A DNA stretch of 64,000 nt, taken from positions 1 to 64,000 of the forward strand of contig CABYLU010000001.1 in NCBI GenBank assembly GCA_902519835.1, written 5' to 3'. Below, piece after piece: positions 21,008-29,571 of this stretch. Both the position numbers and the translations under genes were made by a program. The notes under the pieces are model-generated. The model worked only from the letters and a program-made list of their open reading frames with translations, was not told the origin of the DNA and made no database searches. This stretch comes from an uncultured Pelagibacteraceae bacterium (GTDB taxonomy: Bacteria; Pseudomonadota; Alphaproteobacteria; Pelagibacterales; AG-422-B15). How positions within the stretch are numbered: the stretch's first letter is position 1; each line of letters opens with the position of its first letter.

Positions 21008-21795
21008 TGAGCTACTCAGACCCTTATATCAATGCGATTTTTTTAGCTTGTAGAAAAACTAGTAAAAGCCTTATTCGAGATTTTGGAGAAGTTGAAAAAC
21101 TTCAAGTGTCTCTTAAGGGCGTCTCTGATTTTGTATCATTAGCAGATACAAAAGCTGAAAAAATGTTGATTAAAGAACTAACTTATTCATATCCTAAAAT
21201 AAATATAATTGCCGAAGAAACAGGTGTCATAAAAAATTCTGATGAAAATATTAGATGGATTATTGATCCCCTTGATGGCACAAGCAACTTTGTTTTTAGC
21301 ATTCCACACTTTGCTATATCAATTGCGCTTGAAAAGAATAACGAGGTAATTGTTGGAGGTGTATATCAACCGCTTACTGATGAATTCTTTTGGGCAGTTA
21401 AAGGGAGGGGCGCCTACTGTAATAATCTGAGACTCAGAGTGTCCTCAAAAGAAAACCTTGAAGACTGTATGATTGGTACAGGCATTCCTCATAAAGGTAT
21501 GAAAGGTCATGAAGAATATGTTACTGGGTTAAAGCAAGTTATGGAAAAAGTATGCGGTATTAGAAGATTTGGCGCAGCATCACTCGACTTAGCTTATGTG
21601 GCTGCAGGAAAATTTGATGGATATTGGGAAAAAAATTTAAAATTGGTTGATATTGCAGCTGGCTCATTAATTGTAAAAGAGGCCGGAGGAAAAGTAACTG
21701 ATTTTGATGGAAAAGAGGACTATCTCAAAAGTGGAAGAATATTAGCATCTAATTTTAGAATACATGAAAAGCTTAAAAAAATAATTGAATTATAA
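21007..21795 (+). CDS. suhB: Inositol-1-monophosphatase family protein (SuhB-like)
   Basis: The product (262 residues) belongs to the magnesium-dependent IMPase family, which in bacteria covers inositol phosphatase and the SuhB role in rRNA antitermination. The metal motifs are AEETG (69-73) and DPLDGTSNF (87-95), and the second metal motif near 217 reads LVDIAAG, where Val replaces the usual Trp. It overlaps efp by one base, and efp-suhB adjacency is common in alphaproteobacteria. A paralogue (HisN-like) occurs at 32950. Which substrate is used cannot be read from sequence. Confidence 0.88.
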   Translation: MSYSDPYINAIFLACRKTSKSLIRDFGEVEKLQVSLKGVSDFVSLADTKAEKMLIKELTYSYPKINIIAEETGVIKNSDENIRWIIDPLDGTSNFVFSIPHFAISIALEKNNEVIVGGVYQPLTDEFFWAVKGRGAYCNNLRLRVSSKENLEDCMIGTGIPHKGMKGHEEYVTGLKQVMEKVCGIRRFGAASLDLAYVAAGKFDGYWEKNLKLVDIAAGSLIVKEAGGKVTDFDGKEDYLKSGRILASNFRIHEKLKKIIEL

Positions 21796-22104
21796 TTTAA
21801 GTCCAAATCTACTTAAAAATTTTTTTTCAAATGACCAAAAATATTGAAATTGTCCAAATGGCAGTGCAACAAGTAGCAGTAATATTTGATAGATTACAAA
21901 AAGCAATATTATTCTAAGCGGCCAAAAAATTATTGGATTTAAATTCTCTTCCTGAAGACCAATAAATTGAAATAATTCGACAGTGATATAAAGCGACAAT
22001 GACCCTGTAATTGCAAAAATAATCATGATTACGATAAATTGAGAGAAACTATGAATATTAAGCCGTCTCATCATTATTGAAATTATATTCATAAAATTTA
22101 ACAA
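21790..22104 (-). CDS. Small membrane protein, DUF6787-like
   Basis: The 104 residues contain two strong hydrophobic segments (about 20-45 and 63-86) with a short loop and end in FGQFQYFWSFEKKFLSRFG. That aromatic, basic C-terminal pattern matches what I recall of DUF6787 proteins, which have no assigned function. It converges on suhB with a six-base overlap and diverges from rpmE across 57 bp. Apart from its inner-membrane location, nothing about its role can be inferred. Confidence 0.7.
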   Translation of the reverse strand: MLNFMNIISIMMRRLNIHSFSQFIVIMIIFAITGSLSLYITVELFQFIGLQEENLNPIIFWPLRIILLFVIYQILLLLVALPFGQFQYFWSFEKKFLSRFGLKL

Positions 22105-22161
22105 TTAACTGTTGATCAATAATATTATATAGGATATCTACTCACAAAAAATAGAACATAT

Positions 22162-22380
22162 ATGAAAAAAGATAAACATCCTGATTACCATAAAATTACA
22201 GTCGTGATGACAGACGGCACAAAATTTGAGACTATGTCTACATGGGGAAAAGAAGGTGACACAATGTCTTTAGATATAGACCCCCTTTCCCACCCAGCTT
22301 GGACTGGTGGGCAGCAAAAAATTCAGGATAAAGGCCAAGTTAGTCGTTTCAAAAAAAGGTTCAGTAACCTCAAGACATAA
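22162..22380 (+). CDS. rpmE: Ribosomal protein bL31
   Basis: The 72-residue product carries the conserved [15 protein letters not shown] start and the [10 protein letters not shown] motif of bL31. The zinc-binding cysteines of the C-plus form are absent, which is the usual alphaproteobacterial version rather than a zinc-starvation paralogue. It is transcribed divergently from the small membrane-protein gene and is followed by the hsp20 leader. Confidence 0.95.
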   Translation: MKKDKHPDYHKITVVMTDGTKFETMSTWGKEGDTMSLDIDPLSHPAWTGGQQKIQDKGQVSRFKKRFSNLKT

Positions 22381-22395
22381 TTCAAATTTCTAGTA

Positions 22396-22424
22396 TTGAA
22401 AATTTATCATTAGTCACAACATAT
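22396..22424 (+). promoter_or_regulatory. Candidate heat-shock (RpoH-type) promoter for hsp20
   Basis: TTGAAA (22396-22401) is separated by 15 bp from CAACATAT (22417-22424), close to the RpoH pattern CTTGAA-N13-17-CCCCATNT. Transcription would begin near 22430, exactly at the first hairpin of the leader before the small heat-shock gene. The -10 match is imperfect. Confidence 0.45.
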
Positions 22425-22429
22425 AAGGT

Positions 22430-22511
22430 GCTGATGGCATTCTGCGTCAGCAAACAAAGCTTAGCTCTTAAAGAGTAAGCAAATTTTTAATCGCTTAAGG
22501 AGGATTAAATT
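22430..22511 (+). promoter_or_regulatory. ROSE-like RNA thermometer in the hsp20 leader
   Basis: Three consecutive hairpins precede the hsp20 ATG. The first pairs GCTGA with TCAGC (22430-22451), the second pairs GCTTA/TAAGC and CTCT/AGAG (22459-22480), and the third pairs TTTAATC (22486-22492) with GATTAAA (22503-22509) and encloses the ribosome-binding site AAGGAGG. The left arm contains UCGCU (22491-22495), matching the ROSE consensus U(U/C)GCU that pairs imperfectly with the Shine-Dalgarno and melts on heating. ROSE elements are typical of alphaproteobacterial small heat-shock genes. Confidence 0.72.
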
Positions 22512-22940
22512 ATGACTACATTTGACTTATCACCATTACTACGCTCTAGTGTTGGTTTCGATGCATTTGATAATATTTTTGACTCGGTTTTTAATTTAAA
22601 TGAGTCCAGTGGAACTTATCCACCATATAATATTGTTAAATCAAGCAATAATTACACTATAACAGTAGCTGTAGCTGGTTTTTCAAGATCAGATTTAGAT
22701 ATATCTGTAAAGGAAAATGAGTTGGTTATTAAGGGATCAACTAATGACTCTAATAAGGAAATTGAATTTTTGCACAGAGGTATAGCAGGTAGAAATTTTG
22801 AAAGAAAATTTAGATTAGCTGATACCATAAAAGTTACTGATGCAAATTACGAAAATGGGTTACTTCACATTTTTCTTGAAAGAGAAATACCAGAACATCA
22901 AAAACCTAGAAAAATTGAAATTAATTCAAAAATTAACTAA
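22512..22940 (+). CDS. Small heat shock protein (Hsp20/IbpA family)
   Basis: The 142-residue chaperone prevents aggregation of unfolding proteins. The N-terminus FDLSPLLRSSVGFDAFDNIF is typical of IbpA-like proteins; the alpha-crystallin domain (about 35-130) has YNIVKSSNNYTITVAVAGF, the GIAGRNFERKFRLADTIKV region, and YENGLLHIFLERE. A short C-terminal tail follows; the usual IxI motif is replaced by RKIEIN. It is a single gene under the RpoH-like promoter and leader described above. Confidence 0.93.
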   Translation: MTTFDLSPLLRSSVGFDAFDNIFDSVFNLNESSGTYPPYNIVKSSNNYTITVAVAGFSRSDLDISVKENELVIKGSTNDSNKEIEFLHRGIAGRNFERKFRLADTIKVTDANYENGLLHIFLEREIPEHQKPRKIEINSKIN

Positions 22941-22962
22941 AAAGAATTAGGAGTCACTTTAA

Positions 22963-23958
22963 ATGGTGGCTCCTAAGATTAAAATGAAAGCAATATTACA
23001 CAAAGAATTTGGCGGACCAGAGGTTTTAGGAGTAACTAATGATGTTGAGATACCTCAAATAGAAAAACATGAGGTTTTGATTCAAGTTCACGCGGCAGGT
23101 ATAAATCGACCAGACATTCTTCAACGATCTGGTGGTTACCCACCACCACCCGGTGCATCAGAAATTTTGGGCTTAGAAGTTTCGGGGGAAATTGTTGATG
23201 TTGGTGAAGATGTAAATAAAAATTTGCTCAACACAAAAGTCTGTGCACTTGTCCCTGGCGGAGGTTATGCAGAATTTGTAAAATGTCATACATCAACAAT
23301 TCTTCCTATACCTAAAGGCATTTCAATTATTGACGCTTGTACAATTCCCGAAACATTTTTTACAGTTTGGACAAATCTATTTGATCAAGCAAAGCTAAAA
23401 CAAGGTGAGACATTATTAATTCATGGTGGTGCTAGTGGTATAGGTTTGACTGCTATTTCTATTGCATTAGCTATGCAAATTAAATGCATAGCAACCGTAG
23501 GATCAGAGGAAAAATATGAATATTTGAAGGATTTGGGTTTAGAAAGAGTAATTAATTACAATCTTGAGGATTTTGAAAGCATAATTAAAAATGAATATAA
23601 AGGAGTTGATGTAATACTAGACATGGTAGGCGGGGATTATTTTCAAAAAAATATTAATGTCCTAAATAGACTTGGAAGGCTTCTAAATATCGCATACCTA
23701 AAGGGATCTAAGGTAGAAGTAAACTTACTGCCAATTATGTTGAAGCGATTAACAGTTTCTGGCTCAACGTTAAGAATAAGAAGTAATGATGAAAAGAAAC
23801 TTATTGCCGATAATCTTAAGAAACATATTTGGCCATTAATTGAAAATGGCAATATTAAATTGCATATTGACCAAAAATTTGATTATGAGAATGTTCAAAA
23901 AGCACATCAATACATGGAAAATAATAAGAATATTGGCAAATTGCTGCTTAAATTTTAG
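22963..23958 (+). CDS. Zinc-independent quinone oxidoreductase (MDR superfamily)
   Basis: The 331-residue protein matches NAD(P)H:quinone oxidoreductases of the PIG3/QOR type. It has the GroES-like N-terminal domain with INRPDILQRSGGYPPPPGAS, no zinc-ligand cysteines, and a Rossmann domain with HGGASGIGLTAI near 145-156. The ATG at 22963 is preceded by AGGAG with good spacing, so it is preferred over the internal ATG at 22984. The probable role is detoxification of quinones or enones; the true substrate is unknown. Confidence 0.86.
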   Translation: MVAPKIKMKAILHKEFGGPEVLGVTNDVEIPQIEKHEVLIQVHAAGINRPDILQRSGGYPPPPGASEILGLEVSGEIVDVGEDVNKNLLNTKVCALVPGGGYAEFVKCHTSTILPIPKGISIIDACTIPETFFTVWTNLFDQAKLKQGETLLIHGGASGIGLTAISIALAMQIKCIATVGSEEKYEYLKDLGLERVINYNLEDFESIIKNEYKGVDVILDMVGGDYFQKNINVLNRLGRLLNIAYLKGSKVEVNLLPIMLKRLTVSGSTLRIRSNDEKKLIADNLKKHIWPLIENGNIKLHIDQKFDYENVQKAHQYMENNKNIGKLLLKF

Positions 23959-24012
23959 GATATCCTTTGAAAAACTCTAAAATTAACTTATAAGAGGCAC
24001 TCTATAATTATT

Positions 24013-24654
24013 ATGAAAACAGCAAAATTACCATTAATGCCAAAAGCCACTGCAATATGGCTTGTTGATAATACCTCTTTGTCATTCAGGCAGATAGGTG
24101 ATTTCTGTGGGATGCATGAATTAGAAATTAAAGGTATAGCAGATGGTGAAGTCGGTGTGGGAATTAAGGGATTAAATCCTATAACCAGTGGTCAATTAAC
24201 AAAAGATGAAATCGATAGATGTGCAGATAATGAAGATGAGTCACTGAAGATTATTGAAAATGAAATCTCTGAAAAGACTGAGCAATCAAAAAAGAAAAAA
24301 AAATATACACCTCTGTCAAAAAGACAGGATAGGCCAGACGCAGTTTATTGGTTGATAAGAAATCACCCCGAACTAAAGGATTCACAGGTTGCAAGACTAG
24401 TTGGCAGTACAAAAAATACAATTGATGCTATTAGAAAAAGAACTCATTGGAACATGGCAAATATCCGTCCACAAGATCCAATTGGACTTGGAATTTGTAG
24501 GCAAGTTGAATTAGATGAGGCTTTAGCTAAAGCTGAAAGATCAATGAAAAGAGCTCAAAAGAAAAAAGAAAAAGAAGAGAGATTGAGACTGCAAGAAGCA
24601 GATGAAAAAGTTTCAGACATAAATGGGTCAGAAACTTCTGCTGTCGATGGATAA
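24013..24654 (+). CDS. trcR: Cell-cycle transcriptional regulator TrcR (DUF1013)
   Basis: This family is nearly confined to alphaproteobacteria and is linked to CtrA-type cell-cycle transcription. The 213 residues begin with [20 protein letters not shown] and [17 protein letters not shown], followed by a variable charged linker, then the second conserved block [19 protein letters not shown] with a helix-turn-helix-like [22 protein letters not shown]. The C-terminus (about 170-213) is a Lys/Glu-rich helix. It precedes purE by 11 bp. Its presence is one of the better class markers in the window. Confidence 0.88.
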   Translation: MKTAKLPLMPKATAIWLVDNTSLSFRQIGDFCGMHELEIKGIADGEVGVGIKGLNPITSGQLTKDEIDRCADNEDESLKIIENEISEKTEQSKKKKKYTPLSKRQDRPDAVYWLIRNHPELKDSQVARLVGSTKNTIDAIRKRTHWNMANIRPQDPIGLGICRQVELDEALAKAERSMKRAQKKKEKEERLRLQEADEKVSDINGSETSAVDG

Positions 24655-24665
24655 TAAATATTAAA

Positions 24666-25151
24666 ATGAAAAACCCTTCACTGGTAAGCATCATTATGGG
24701 CAGCCAATCTGATTGGCCCACAATGAAGCATGCTTCAAAAATTTTAAAGTTATTTAATATAAAGCACGAAGTAAAAATTATTTCTGCCCATAGAACGCCT
24801 AAAAGAATGTTTGAATATGCTGAAAGAGCAGAACAAAGAGGGATAGAAATAATAATTGCAGGCGCTGGTGGAGCAGCTCATTTGCCTGGAATGACAGCCT
24901 CTATTTCAAATATTCCTGTACTAGGTGTTCCAATTGAATCAAAAAAACTAAAAGGCTTAGATAGTTTGCTATCGATCGCTCAAATGCCAGCAGGCGTTCC
25001 AGTTGGAACACTTGCTGTTGGAGAAGCTGGAGCAAAAAATGCAGCATTACTTGCAGTATCAATTTTAAGCAGCAATAACACAAAACTGAAAAAGAAATAC
25101 GCTTCATGGAGATCAAAACAAACTAAGTCAGTAAAAAATATACCTAAATAA
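24666..25151 (+). CDS. purE: N5-carboxyaminoimidazole ribonucleotide mutase
   Basis: PurE moves the carboxylate from N5 to C4 of the purine precursor CAIR. The 161 residues show [12 protein letters not shown], the [13 protein letters not shown] loop, the [11 protein letters not shown] motif and the [17 protein letters not shown] end. It overlaps purK by one base, so the two enzymes are co-translated, as is usual. Confidence 0.96.
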   Translation: MKNPSLVSIIMGSQSDWPTMKHASKILKLFNIKHEVKIISAHRTPKRMFEYAERAEQRGIEIIIAGAGGAAHLPGMTASISNIPVLGVPIESKKLKGLDSLLSIAQMPAGVPVGTLAVGEAGAKNAALLAVSILSSNNTKLKKKYASWRSKQTKSVKNIPK

Positions 25152-26227
25152 TGAAAACTGAAGTTTCCACTGTAGGCATAATCGGTGGGGGTCAACTTGG
25201 CATGTTTTTAGCTCAAGCTTGTCAAAAAATTGGTCTTATTACACATATCTACTCTGATACAGATGATGCCCCTGCAAAAAAATATGCTAATAAAATTATT
25301 TATGGTTCTTTTTATGATCATAAGAAGTTAAATGAATTTAGAAAAAATGTTGATTTGCTAACTTATGAATTTGAAAATGTTGCTATAAAAACATTAAAAC
25401 AAATCAATAAACAAATAAAAATATACCCACCGATTTCGGCTTTAGAAATAAGCCAAGATAGAAAAAAAGAAAAATTATTTTTTTCTAAGAATAAAATTAA
25501 ACATGCTGGACTTTTTTTTATTAATGAAAAAACAAAATTAAGCAAACTTAAAGATAAAATAAATTTTCCAGTTATATTAAAAACCTGCAGATTTGGTTAT
25601 GACGGAAAAGGTCAATACAAAGTAAAAAATTTTTCTGACTTAAAAAATAAATGGAAAAAGCTTGATTATCAATCGTGCGTAATTGAGAAGGTAATAAAGT
25701 TTGATAGAGAACTATCTGTCATTTGCTCAAGAAACATAAAAAAAAATATATGTTTTTATCCACCATTTGAGAATATTCACAAAAACCATATTTTGTTTGA
25801 AACAATATCTCCATCACAAATAGATGAAAAAATAAATAAACAGCTAATAATAATATCAAAAAAGATTTTAAATAAACTTAATTATATTGGCTTACTCACA
25901 ATAGAATTCTTTTTAGATGATGAAAATAATATCTATGTAAACGAAATTGCACCGAGAGTTCACAATTCAGGCCATATAACACTTGATAATGCGAATATGA
26001 GTCAATTCGAGTTGCATATTAAAGCAATCACAAAAGATAAATTTAAAACCCCAAAAATTATCAAAAAAGGTCTTATGAGAAATCTTATTGGCAATGAGAT
26101 CAATAAAACTAAACAAATAAGTAAATTGAAAAGTTATAAGTTTTATAAAAAGAAGAAGGCATACGACTATGGTAAAAAAGCAATTAAACAAGGCCGTAAA
26201 ATGGGCCATATTAATTTTGTAATGTAG
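25151..26227 (+). CDS. purK: N5-carboxyaminoimidazole ribonucleotide synthase
   Basis: PurK makes N5-CAIR from AIR, ATP and bicarbonate. The 358-residue ATP-grasp protein begins with VGIIGGGQLGMFLAQA, has KTCRFGYDGKGQYKV in the ATP site, and the metal-binding segment FFLDDENNIYVNEIAPRVHNSGH. It is unusually Lys- and Ile-rich, in line with strong AT pressure, and follows purE with a one-base overlap. Confidence 0.95.
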   Translation: MKTEVSTVGIIGGGQLGMFLAQACQKIGLITHIYSDTDDAPAKKYANKIIYGSFYDHKKLNEFRKNVDLLTYEFENVAIKTLKQINKQIKIYPPISALEISQDRKKEKLFFSKNKIKHAGLFFINEKTKLSKLKDKINFPVILKTCRFGYDGKGQYKVKNFSDLKNKWKKLDYQSCVIEKVIKFDRELSVICSRNIKKNICFYPPFENIHKNHILFETISPSQIDEKINKQLIIISKKILNKLNYIGLLTIEFFLDDENNIYVNEIAPRVHNSGHITLDNANMSQFELHIKAITKDKFKTPKIIKKGLMRNLIGNEINKTKQISKLKSYKFYKKKKAYDYGKKAIKQGRKMGHINFVM

Positions 26228-26292
26228 ATTAAATCTTTTTCTTTTATGTGGACAAGCGTGTATCCAAGTGCTAAAAACCCTCAAATTTTAAC

Positions 26293-26318
26293 TTGCTCTT
26301 AAGGAGGGCAGAACAATA
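26293..26318 (+). promoter_or_regulatory. rpsU leader: occluded Shine-Dalgarno hairpin and non-canonical start
   Basis: The 17 bases TGCTCTTAAGGAGGGCA (26294-26310) can fold into a seven-pair hairpin with the loop AAG, including two T-G wobbles, so the whole AAGGAGG ribosome-binding site is buried. Nine bases after AAGGAGG lies ATA (26316-26318), aligned with the expected first codon of bS21. No ATG, GTG or TTG occurs in frame at a sensible position. The combination suggests translational control of rpsU. Confidence 0.55.
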
Positions 26319-26513
26319 GTCGAAGTAAGTGTAAAAGATAATAATGTGGAGGGAGCCCTTCGTATTCTCAAAAAAAAGATGCAAAGAGAAGGCATTTTTA
26401 AAGAAATGAAGATGAGAACTTACTTTGAAAAACCTAGTCAAAAAAAATTAAGAGAGAAGGCTGAAAACATTCGTCGCTCACGTAAAATGGCTAGAAGAAA
26501 GATTTATAGCTAA
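26316..26513 (+). CDS. rpsU: Ribosomal protein bS21, apparent AUA start codon
   Basis: The reading frame from 26316 encodes 65 residues with all bS21 features: [20 protein letters not shown], then [13 protein letters not shown] and the Arg/Lys-rich C-terminal helix ending [13 protein letters not shown]. Homologues usually begin M-V-E-V, so the ATA at 26316 aligns with the initiator Met; GTC at 26319 would be the only other alignment. The next in-frame GTG (in NNVEG) or ATG would delete conserved residues. bS21 binds near the 3' end of 16S rRNA and helps start-site selection. A base-call error (ATG read as ATA) is the main alternative to a true AUA start. Confidence 0.88.
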   Translation: MVEVSVKDNNVEGALRILKKKMQREGIFKEMKMRTYFEKPSQKKLREKAENIRRSRKMARRKIYS

Positions 26514-26517
26514 ATCT

Positions 26518-27915
26518 TTATAAAGCTTTAACAATACCTTCAACCATTTTTTTTGCATCCGAAAATAGCATCATAGTATTGTCACGATAGAATAGTTCAT
26601 TATCAATACCTGCATAGCCGAGACCTCGTCCTCTTTTGACAAACAGAACTGTACTAGCTTTTTCTACATCAAGAATAGGCATTCCATAAATTGGTGATGC
26701 AGGATCTGTTTTTGCTATAGGATTCGTTACATCATTCGCTCCAATAACAAAAGCAACATCAGCTTGAGAGAATTCAGAATTAATATCCTCAAGTTCAAAA
26801 ACCTCATCATAAGGAACATTTGCTTCAGCCAACAATACATTCATGTGTCCTGGCATTCTTCCAGCAACAGGGTGAATTGCAAATGTAACCTTTACACCAT
26901 TTGATTTTAGCGCATCTGTCATTTCTTTAAGTGCATGCTGAGCTTGTGCTACCGCCATTCCATATCCAGGAACAATAATAACTGAACCAGCATTCTTCAT
27001 GATAAATGCTGCATCATCAGCGCTACCTTCTTTGACAGGTCTTTGCTCCACATCTTTAGACACCGCAGCATCCTCTGCTCCAAATCCACCTAGAATAACA
27101 CTGATAAAGGATCTATTCATAGCAGCACACATTATATAAGATAAAATTGCTCCAGATGATCCAACTAAGGCTCCAGTGATAATCAGTGCAGTGTTTCCAA
27201 GAGTAAAGCCTATTCCAGCTGCAGCCCATCCAGAGTAAGAGTTTAACATTGATACTACAACAGGCATATCAGCCCCGCCAATAGGAATAATTATTAAAAA
27301 TCCAATCAGAAATGAGAGTGCGATAATTGCTAAATAAATATTTTGATTTTGATTAAAACAAAAATAAACAATACCTGCGATGATAATCAAACCGATTAAT
27401 AAATTTACAAAGTGCTGACCCTTAAATACAATTGGTGAGCCTGACATGATGCCTTGCAATTTACCAAATGCAATTACTGAGCCAGAAAAAGTAATAGCAC
27501 CAATCACTGCCCCTAGGGACATCTCTACCAAGCTTAATGTCTTAATCTTTCCAACAGTACCAATGTTAAAAGCCTCGGGTGCATAGAACGCAGCTAATGC
27601 AACAAATACTGCTGCAAGCCCTACCAAGCTATGAAAAGCGGCCACGAGTTGCGGCATTGCAGTCATTGCAATCTTTCTAGCAATCACTGATCCAATTAAT
27701 CCACCAATAACTATTGCAATTAGTACTAAGGCTATAGTTTGAATATTGGATGTAAAAAAATTAACAGAGAACAATGTGGCAAGCACAGCAATTAGCATAC
27801 CAAGCATACCAAAGATATTACCTCTACGAGAACTTTCTGGTGAAGATAGGCCTCTTAAAGCAATGATAAAGAATATTCCTGATATAACGTAAGCAACGGC
27901 TACAAGATTATGCAT
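26518..27915 (-). CDS. pntB: NAD(P) transhydrogenase subunit beta
   Basis: PntB carries most of the proton channel and the NADP(H)-binding domain III of the inner-membrane transhydrogenase, which uses proton entry to make NADPH from NADH. The 465 residues show about nine membrane helices in the first 270 residues, with the motif [11 protein letters not shown], and the C-terminal domain with [13 protein letters not shown] and [15 protein letters not shown]. It overlaps the pntA C-terminal subunit gene by one base. Confidence 0.96.
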   Translation of the reverse strand: MHNLVAVAYVISGIFFIIALRGLSSPESSRRGNIFGMLGMLIAVLATLFSVNFFTSNIQTIALVLIAIVIGGLIGSVIARKIAMTAMPQLVAAFHSLVGLAAVFVALAAFYAPEAFNIGTVGKIKTLSLVEMSLGAVIGAITFSGSVIAFGKLQGIMSGSPIVFKGQHFVNLLIGLIIIAGIVYFCFNQNQNIYLAIIALSFLIGFLIIIPIGGADMPVVVSMLNSYSGWAAAGIGFTLGNTALIITGALVGSSGAILSYIMCAAMNRSFISVILGGFGAEDAAVSKDVEQRPVKEGSADDAAFIMKNAGSVIIVPGYGMAVAQAQHALKEMTDALKSNGVKVTFAIHPVAGRMPGHMNVLLAEANVPYDEVFELEDINSEFSQADVAFVIGANDVTNPIAKTDPASPIYGMPILDVEKASTVLFVKRGRGLGYAGIDNELFYRDNTMMLFSDAKKMVEGIVKAL

Positions 27916-28238
27916 TATTTTTTATCCTGGTTTTTTGGTTTTTTTTTATACATTGCTAACATTCTTTGTGTTACTAAGAATCCACCAAATATATTTACCG
28001 CAGCTAGCAAGACCGCTATAAATCCAAAACTCTTAGACAAAATTCCCAGGAATGTTTGATCAGTACTTGAGACTAGAGCAAATAAACCACCAACAATGAT
28101 TACTGATGAAATCGCATTAGTAACAGCCATTAAGGGAGTATGCAAGGCAGGTGTTACACTCCAAACTACATAGTAACCCACAAAAATTGATAACACAAAA
28201 ATGGTAAGTCTAAATATATTTGGATCAATTGCTTCCAT
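27915..28238 (-). CDS. pntAB: NAD(P) transhydrogenase subunit alpha, part 2 (membrane)
   Basis: In alphaproteobacteria the alpha subunit is split, and this 107-residue piece supplies the first membrane helices of domain II. Three to four hydrophobic segments are visible, with the conserved [13 protein letters not shown] near residues 33-45 and [15 protein letters not shown] at the C-terminus. It overlaps by one base with both flanking pnt genes, which supports a single translational unit. Confidence 0.94.
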   Translation of the reverse strand: MEAIDPNIFRLTIFVLSIFVGYYVVWSVTPALHTPLMAVTNAISSVIIVGGLFALVSSTDQTFLGILSKSFGFIAVLLAAVNIFGGFLVTQRMLAMYKKKPKNQDKK

Positions 28239-29359
28239 TAGCTAAGCTCCTTATGAACGATTTCATTATTTTTTGTTACGAGTATTCCTTTAATAATCTC
28301 ATCTTCCCAATCAATATTTATAGAATTGGATTCGCTGTCGATTAATAATGTTAAAAAATTAAGTATATTCTTTGAAAATAGTGCAGAAGCATCCTCAGAA
28401 ATTGTTGAAGTTATATCTTTAGAACCAACTACGTACACGCCTCCAACCTCTTTAGTTTCGCCAGCTACAGAGCACTCACAATTTCCACCACTCTCAGCAG
28501 CAAGATCAATTATTATTGATCCAGGTTTCATTGTTCTAACTTGTTCCTCTGTAATAAGTGTTGGAGCTTTCTTACCAGGAATAAGTGCTGTGCATATTGC
28601 GATGTCTTGGGTTGCTAAGGTATCTGAAATAAGCTTTGCCTGTTTAGCTTTGAATTCATCACTCATTTCTTTTGCATAACCGCCAGATGTTTCTGCATCT
28701 TGAGACTCATCATCTTCAACCATAACAAATTTACCGCCCAAACTCTCGACTTGTTCTTTTGCTGCCATTCTTACGTCAGTTGCAGAAACGATTGCTCCAA
28801 GTCGCTTTGCAGTAGCAATAGCTTGTAAACCTGCAACGCCAGCACCAAATACCATAACTTTTGCAGGAGCAATTGTACCGGCGGCAGTCATCATCATTGG
28901 CATCGCTTTATTAAATAAATAGGTTGCATCTATAACAGCCTTGTACCCAGCTAAGTTAGATTGGGAAGAGAGAATATCCATTGATTGGGCTCTTGTTATT
29001 CTCGGCATTAATTCCATTGCAAACGATGTTACACCCTTATTCTTTAGTTTATTTAGTGTCTCCTTACTGTTATATGGATCAAGAGATCCAATGAATAAAG
29101 AACCTTCTTTCATTGATGAAATTTCATCATCGGTTGGCTTATTAACTTTTATAATGATGTCTGCATTTGAAATTTCGGAAGTATTATTAAAAATCTCAGC
29201 CCCGTTTGCTTTATAACTTTCGTCAGAAAAGTTTGAATTTTGACCAGCAGTTGTTTGTATGTTCACAGAAATACCTAATTCAACCATTTTTTTTACACTT
29301 TCTGGTGAAGCCGATACACGTAATTCTGTGTCACTTTCTTTTAAAATGTAAGCGCGCAT
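28238..29359 (-). CDS. pntAA: NAD(P) transhydrogenase subunit alpha, part 1 (NAD-binding)
   Basis: This soluble domain I binds NAD(H) at the cytoplasmic face. I start it at the ATG at 29359, giving MRAYILKESDTELRVSASPE and 373 residues; an in-frame extension to 29428 would run into the neighbouring small gene in a different frame. Motifs include the family alanine-dehydrogenase-like fold, MELMPRITRAQSMDILSSQS, the Rossmann segment VFGAGVAGLQAIATAKRLGA and CTALIPGKKAPTLIT. It is the first of three overlapping pnt genes. Confidence 0.94.
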   Translation of the reverse strand: MRAYILKESDTELRVSASPESVKKMVELGISVNIQTTAGQNSNFSDESYKANGAEIFNNTSEISNADIIIKVNKPTDDEISSMKEGSLFIGSLDPYNSKETLNKLKNKGVTSFAMELMPRITRAQSMDILSSQSNLAGYKAVIDATYLFNKAMPMMMTAAGTIAPAKVMVFGAGVAGLQAIATAKRLGAIVSATDVRMAAKEQVESLGGKFVMVEDDESQDAETSGGYAKEMSDEFKAKQAKLISDTLATQDIAICTALIPGKKAPTLITEEQVRTMKPGSIIIDLAAESGGNCECSVAGETKEVGGVYVVGSKDITSTISEDASALFSKNILNFLTLLIDSESNSINIDWEDEIIKGILVTKNNEIVHKELS

Positions 29360-29370
29360 AAGTAATAAAG

Positions 29371-29481
29371 TTAGATTAAAAAAATAGCCATCAAAACCAA
29401 AACGACAACTACACCAACAGAACCCCATAAGATGAGCTTGCCAAAGAAACTATAAGTTTTTTTCTGTTCAGATATATCCAT
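29371..29481 (-). CDS. Tiny membrane protein, aa3-type cytochrome oxidase subunit IV-like
   Basis: A 36-residue frame from ATG 29481 encodes a polar start (MDISEQKKTYSFFGKL) and one hydrophobic helix (about 17-36). Size and shape match the bacterial COX subunit IV (PF07835-like) microproteins, and such an ORF commonly precedes the pnt genes in alphaproteobacteria. The stop lies 11 bp before the pntAA start. The role in oxidase assembly is inferred from the family, and the match is short, so confidence is moderate. Confidence 0.7.
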   Translation of the reverse strand: MDISEQKKTYSFFGKLILWGSVGVVVVLVLMAIFLI

Positions 29482-29571
29482 GGTAAGCAGATAATATATT
29501 TCTAAATATCGAATTTAACAGTGTTTTTTTTTAGTTAATATTGGATGAGAAGTGATTGATTTATATATAGT

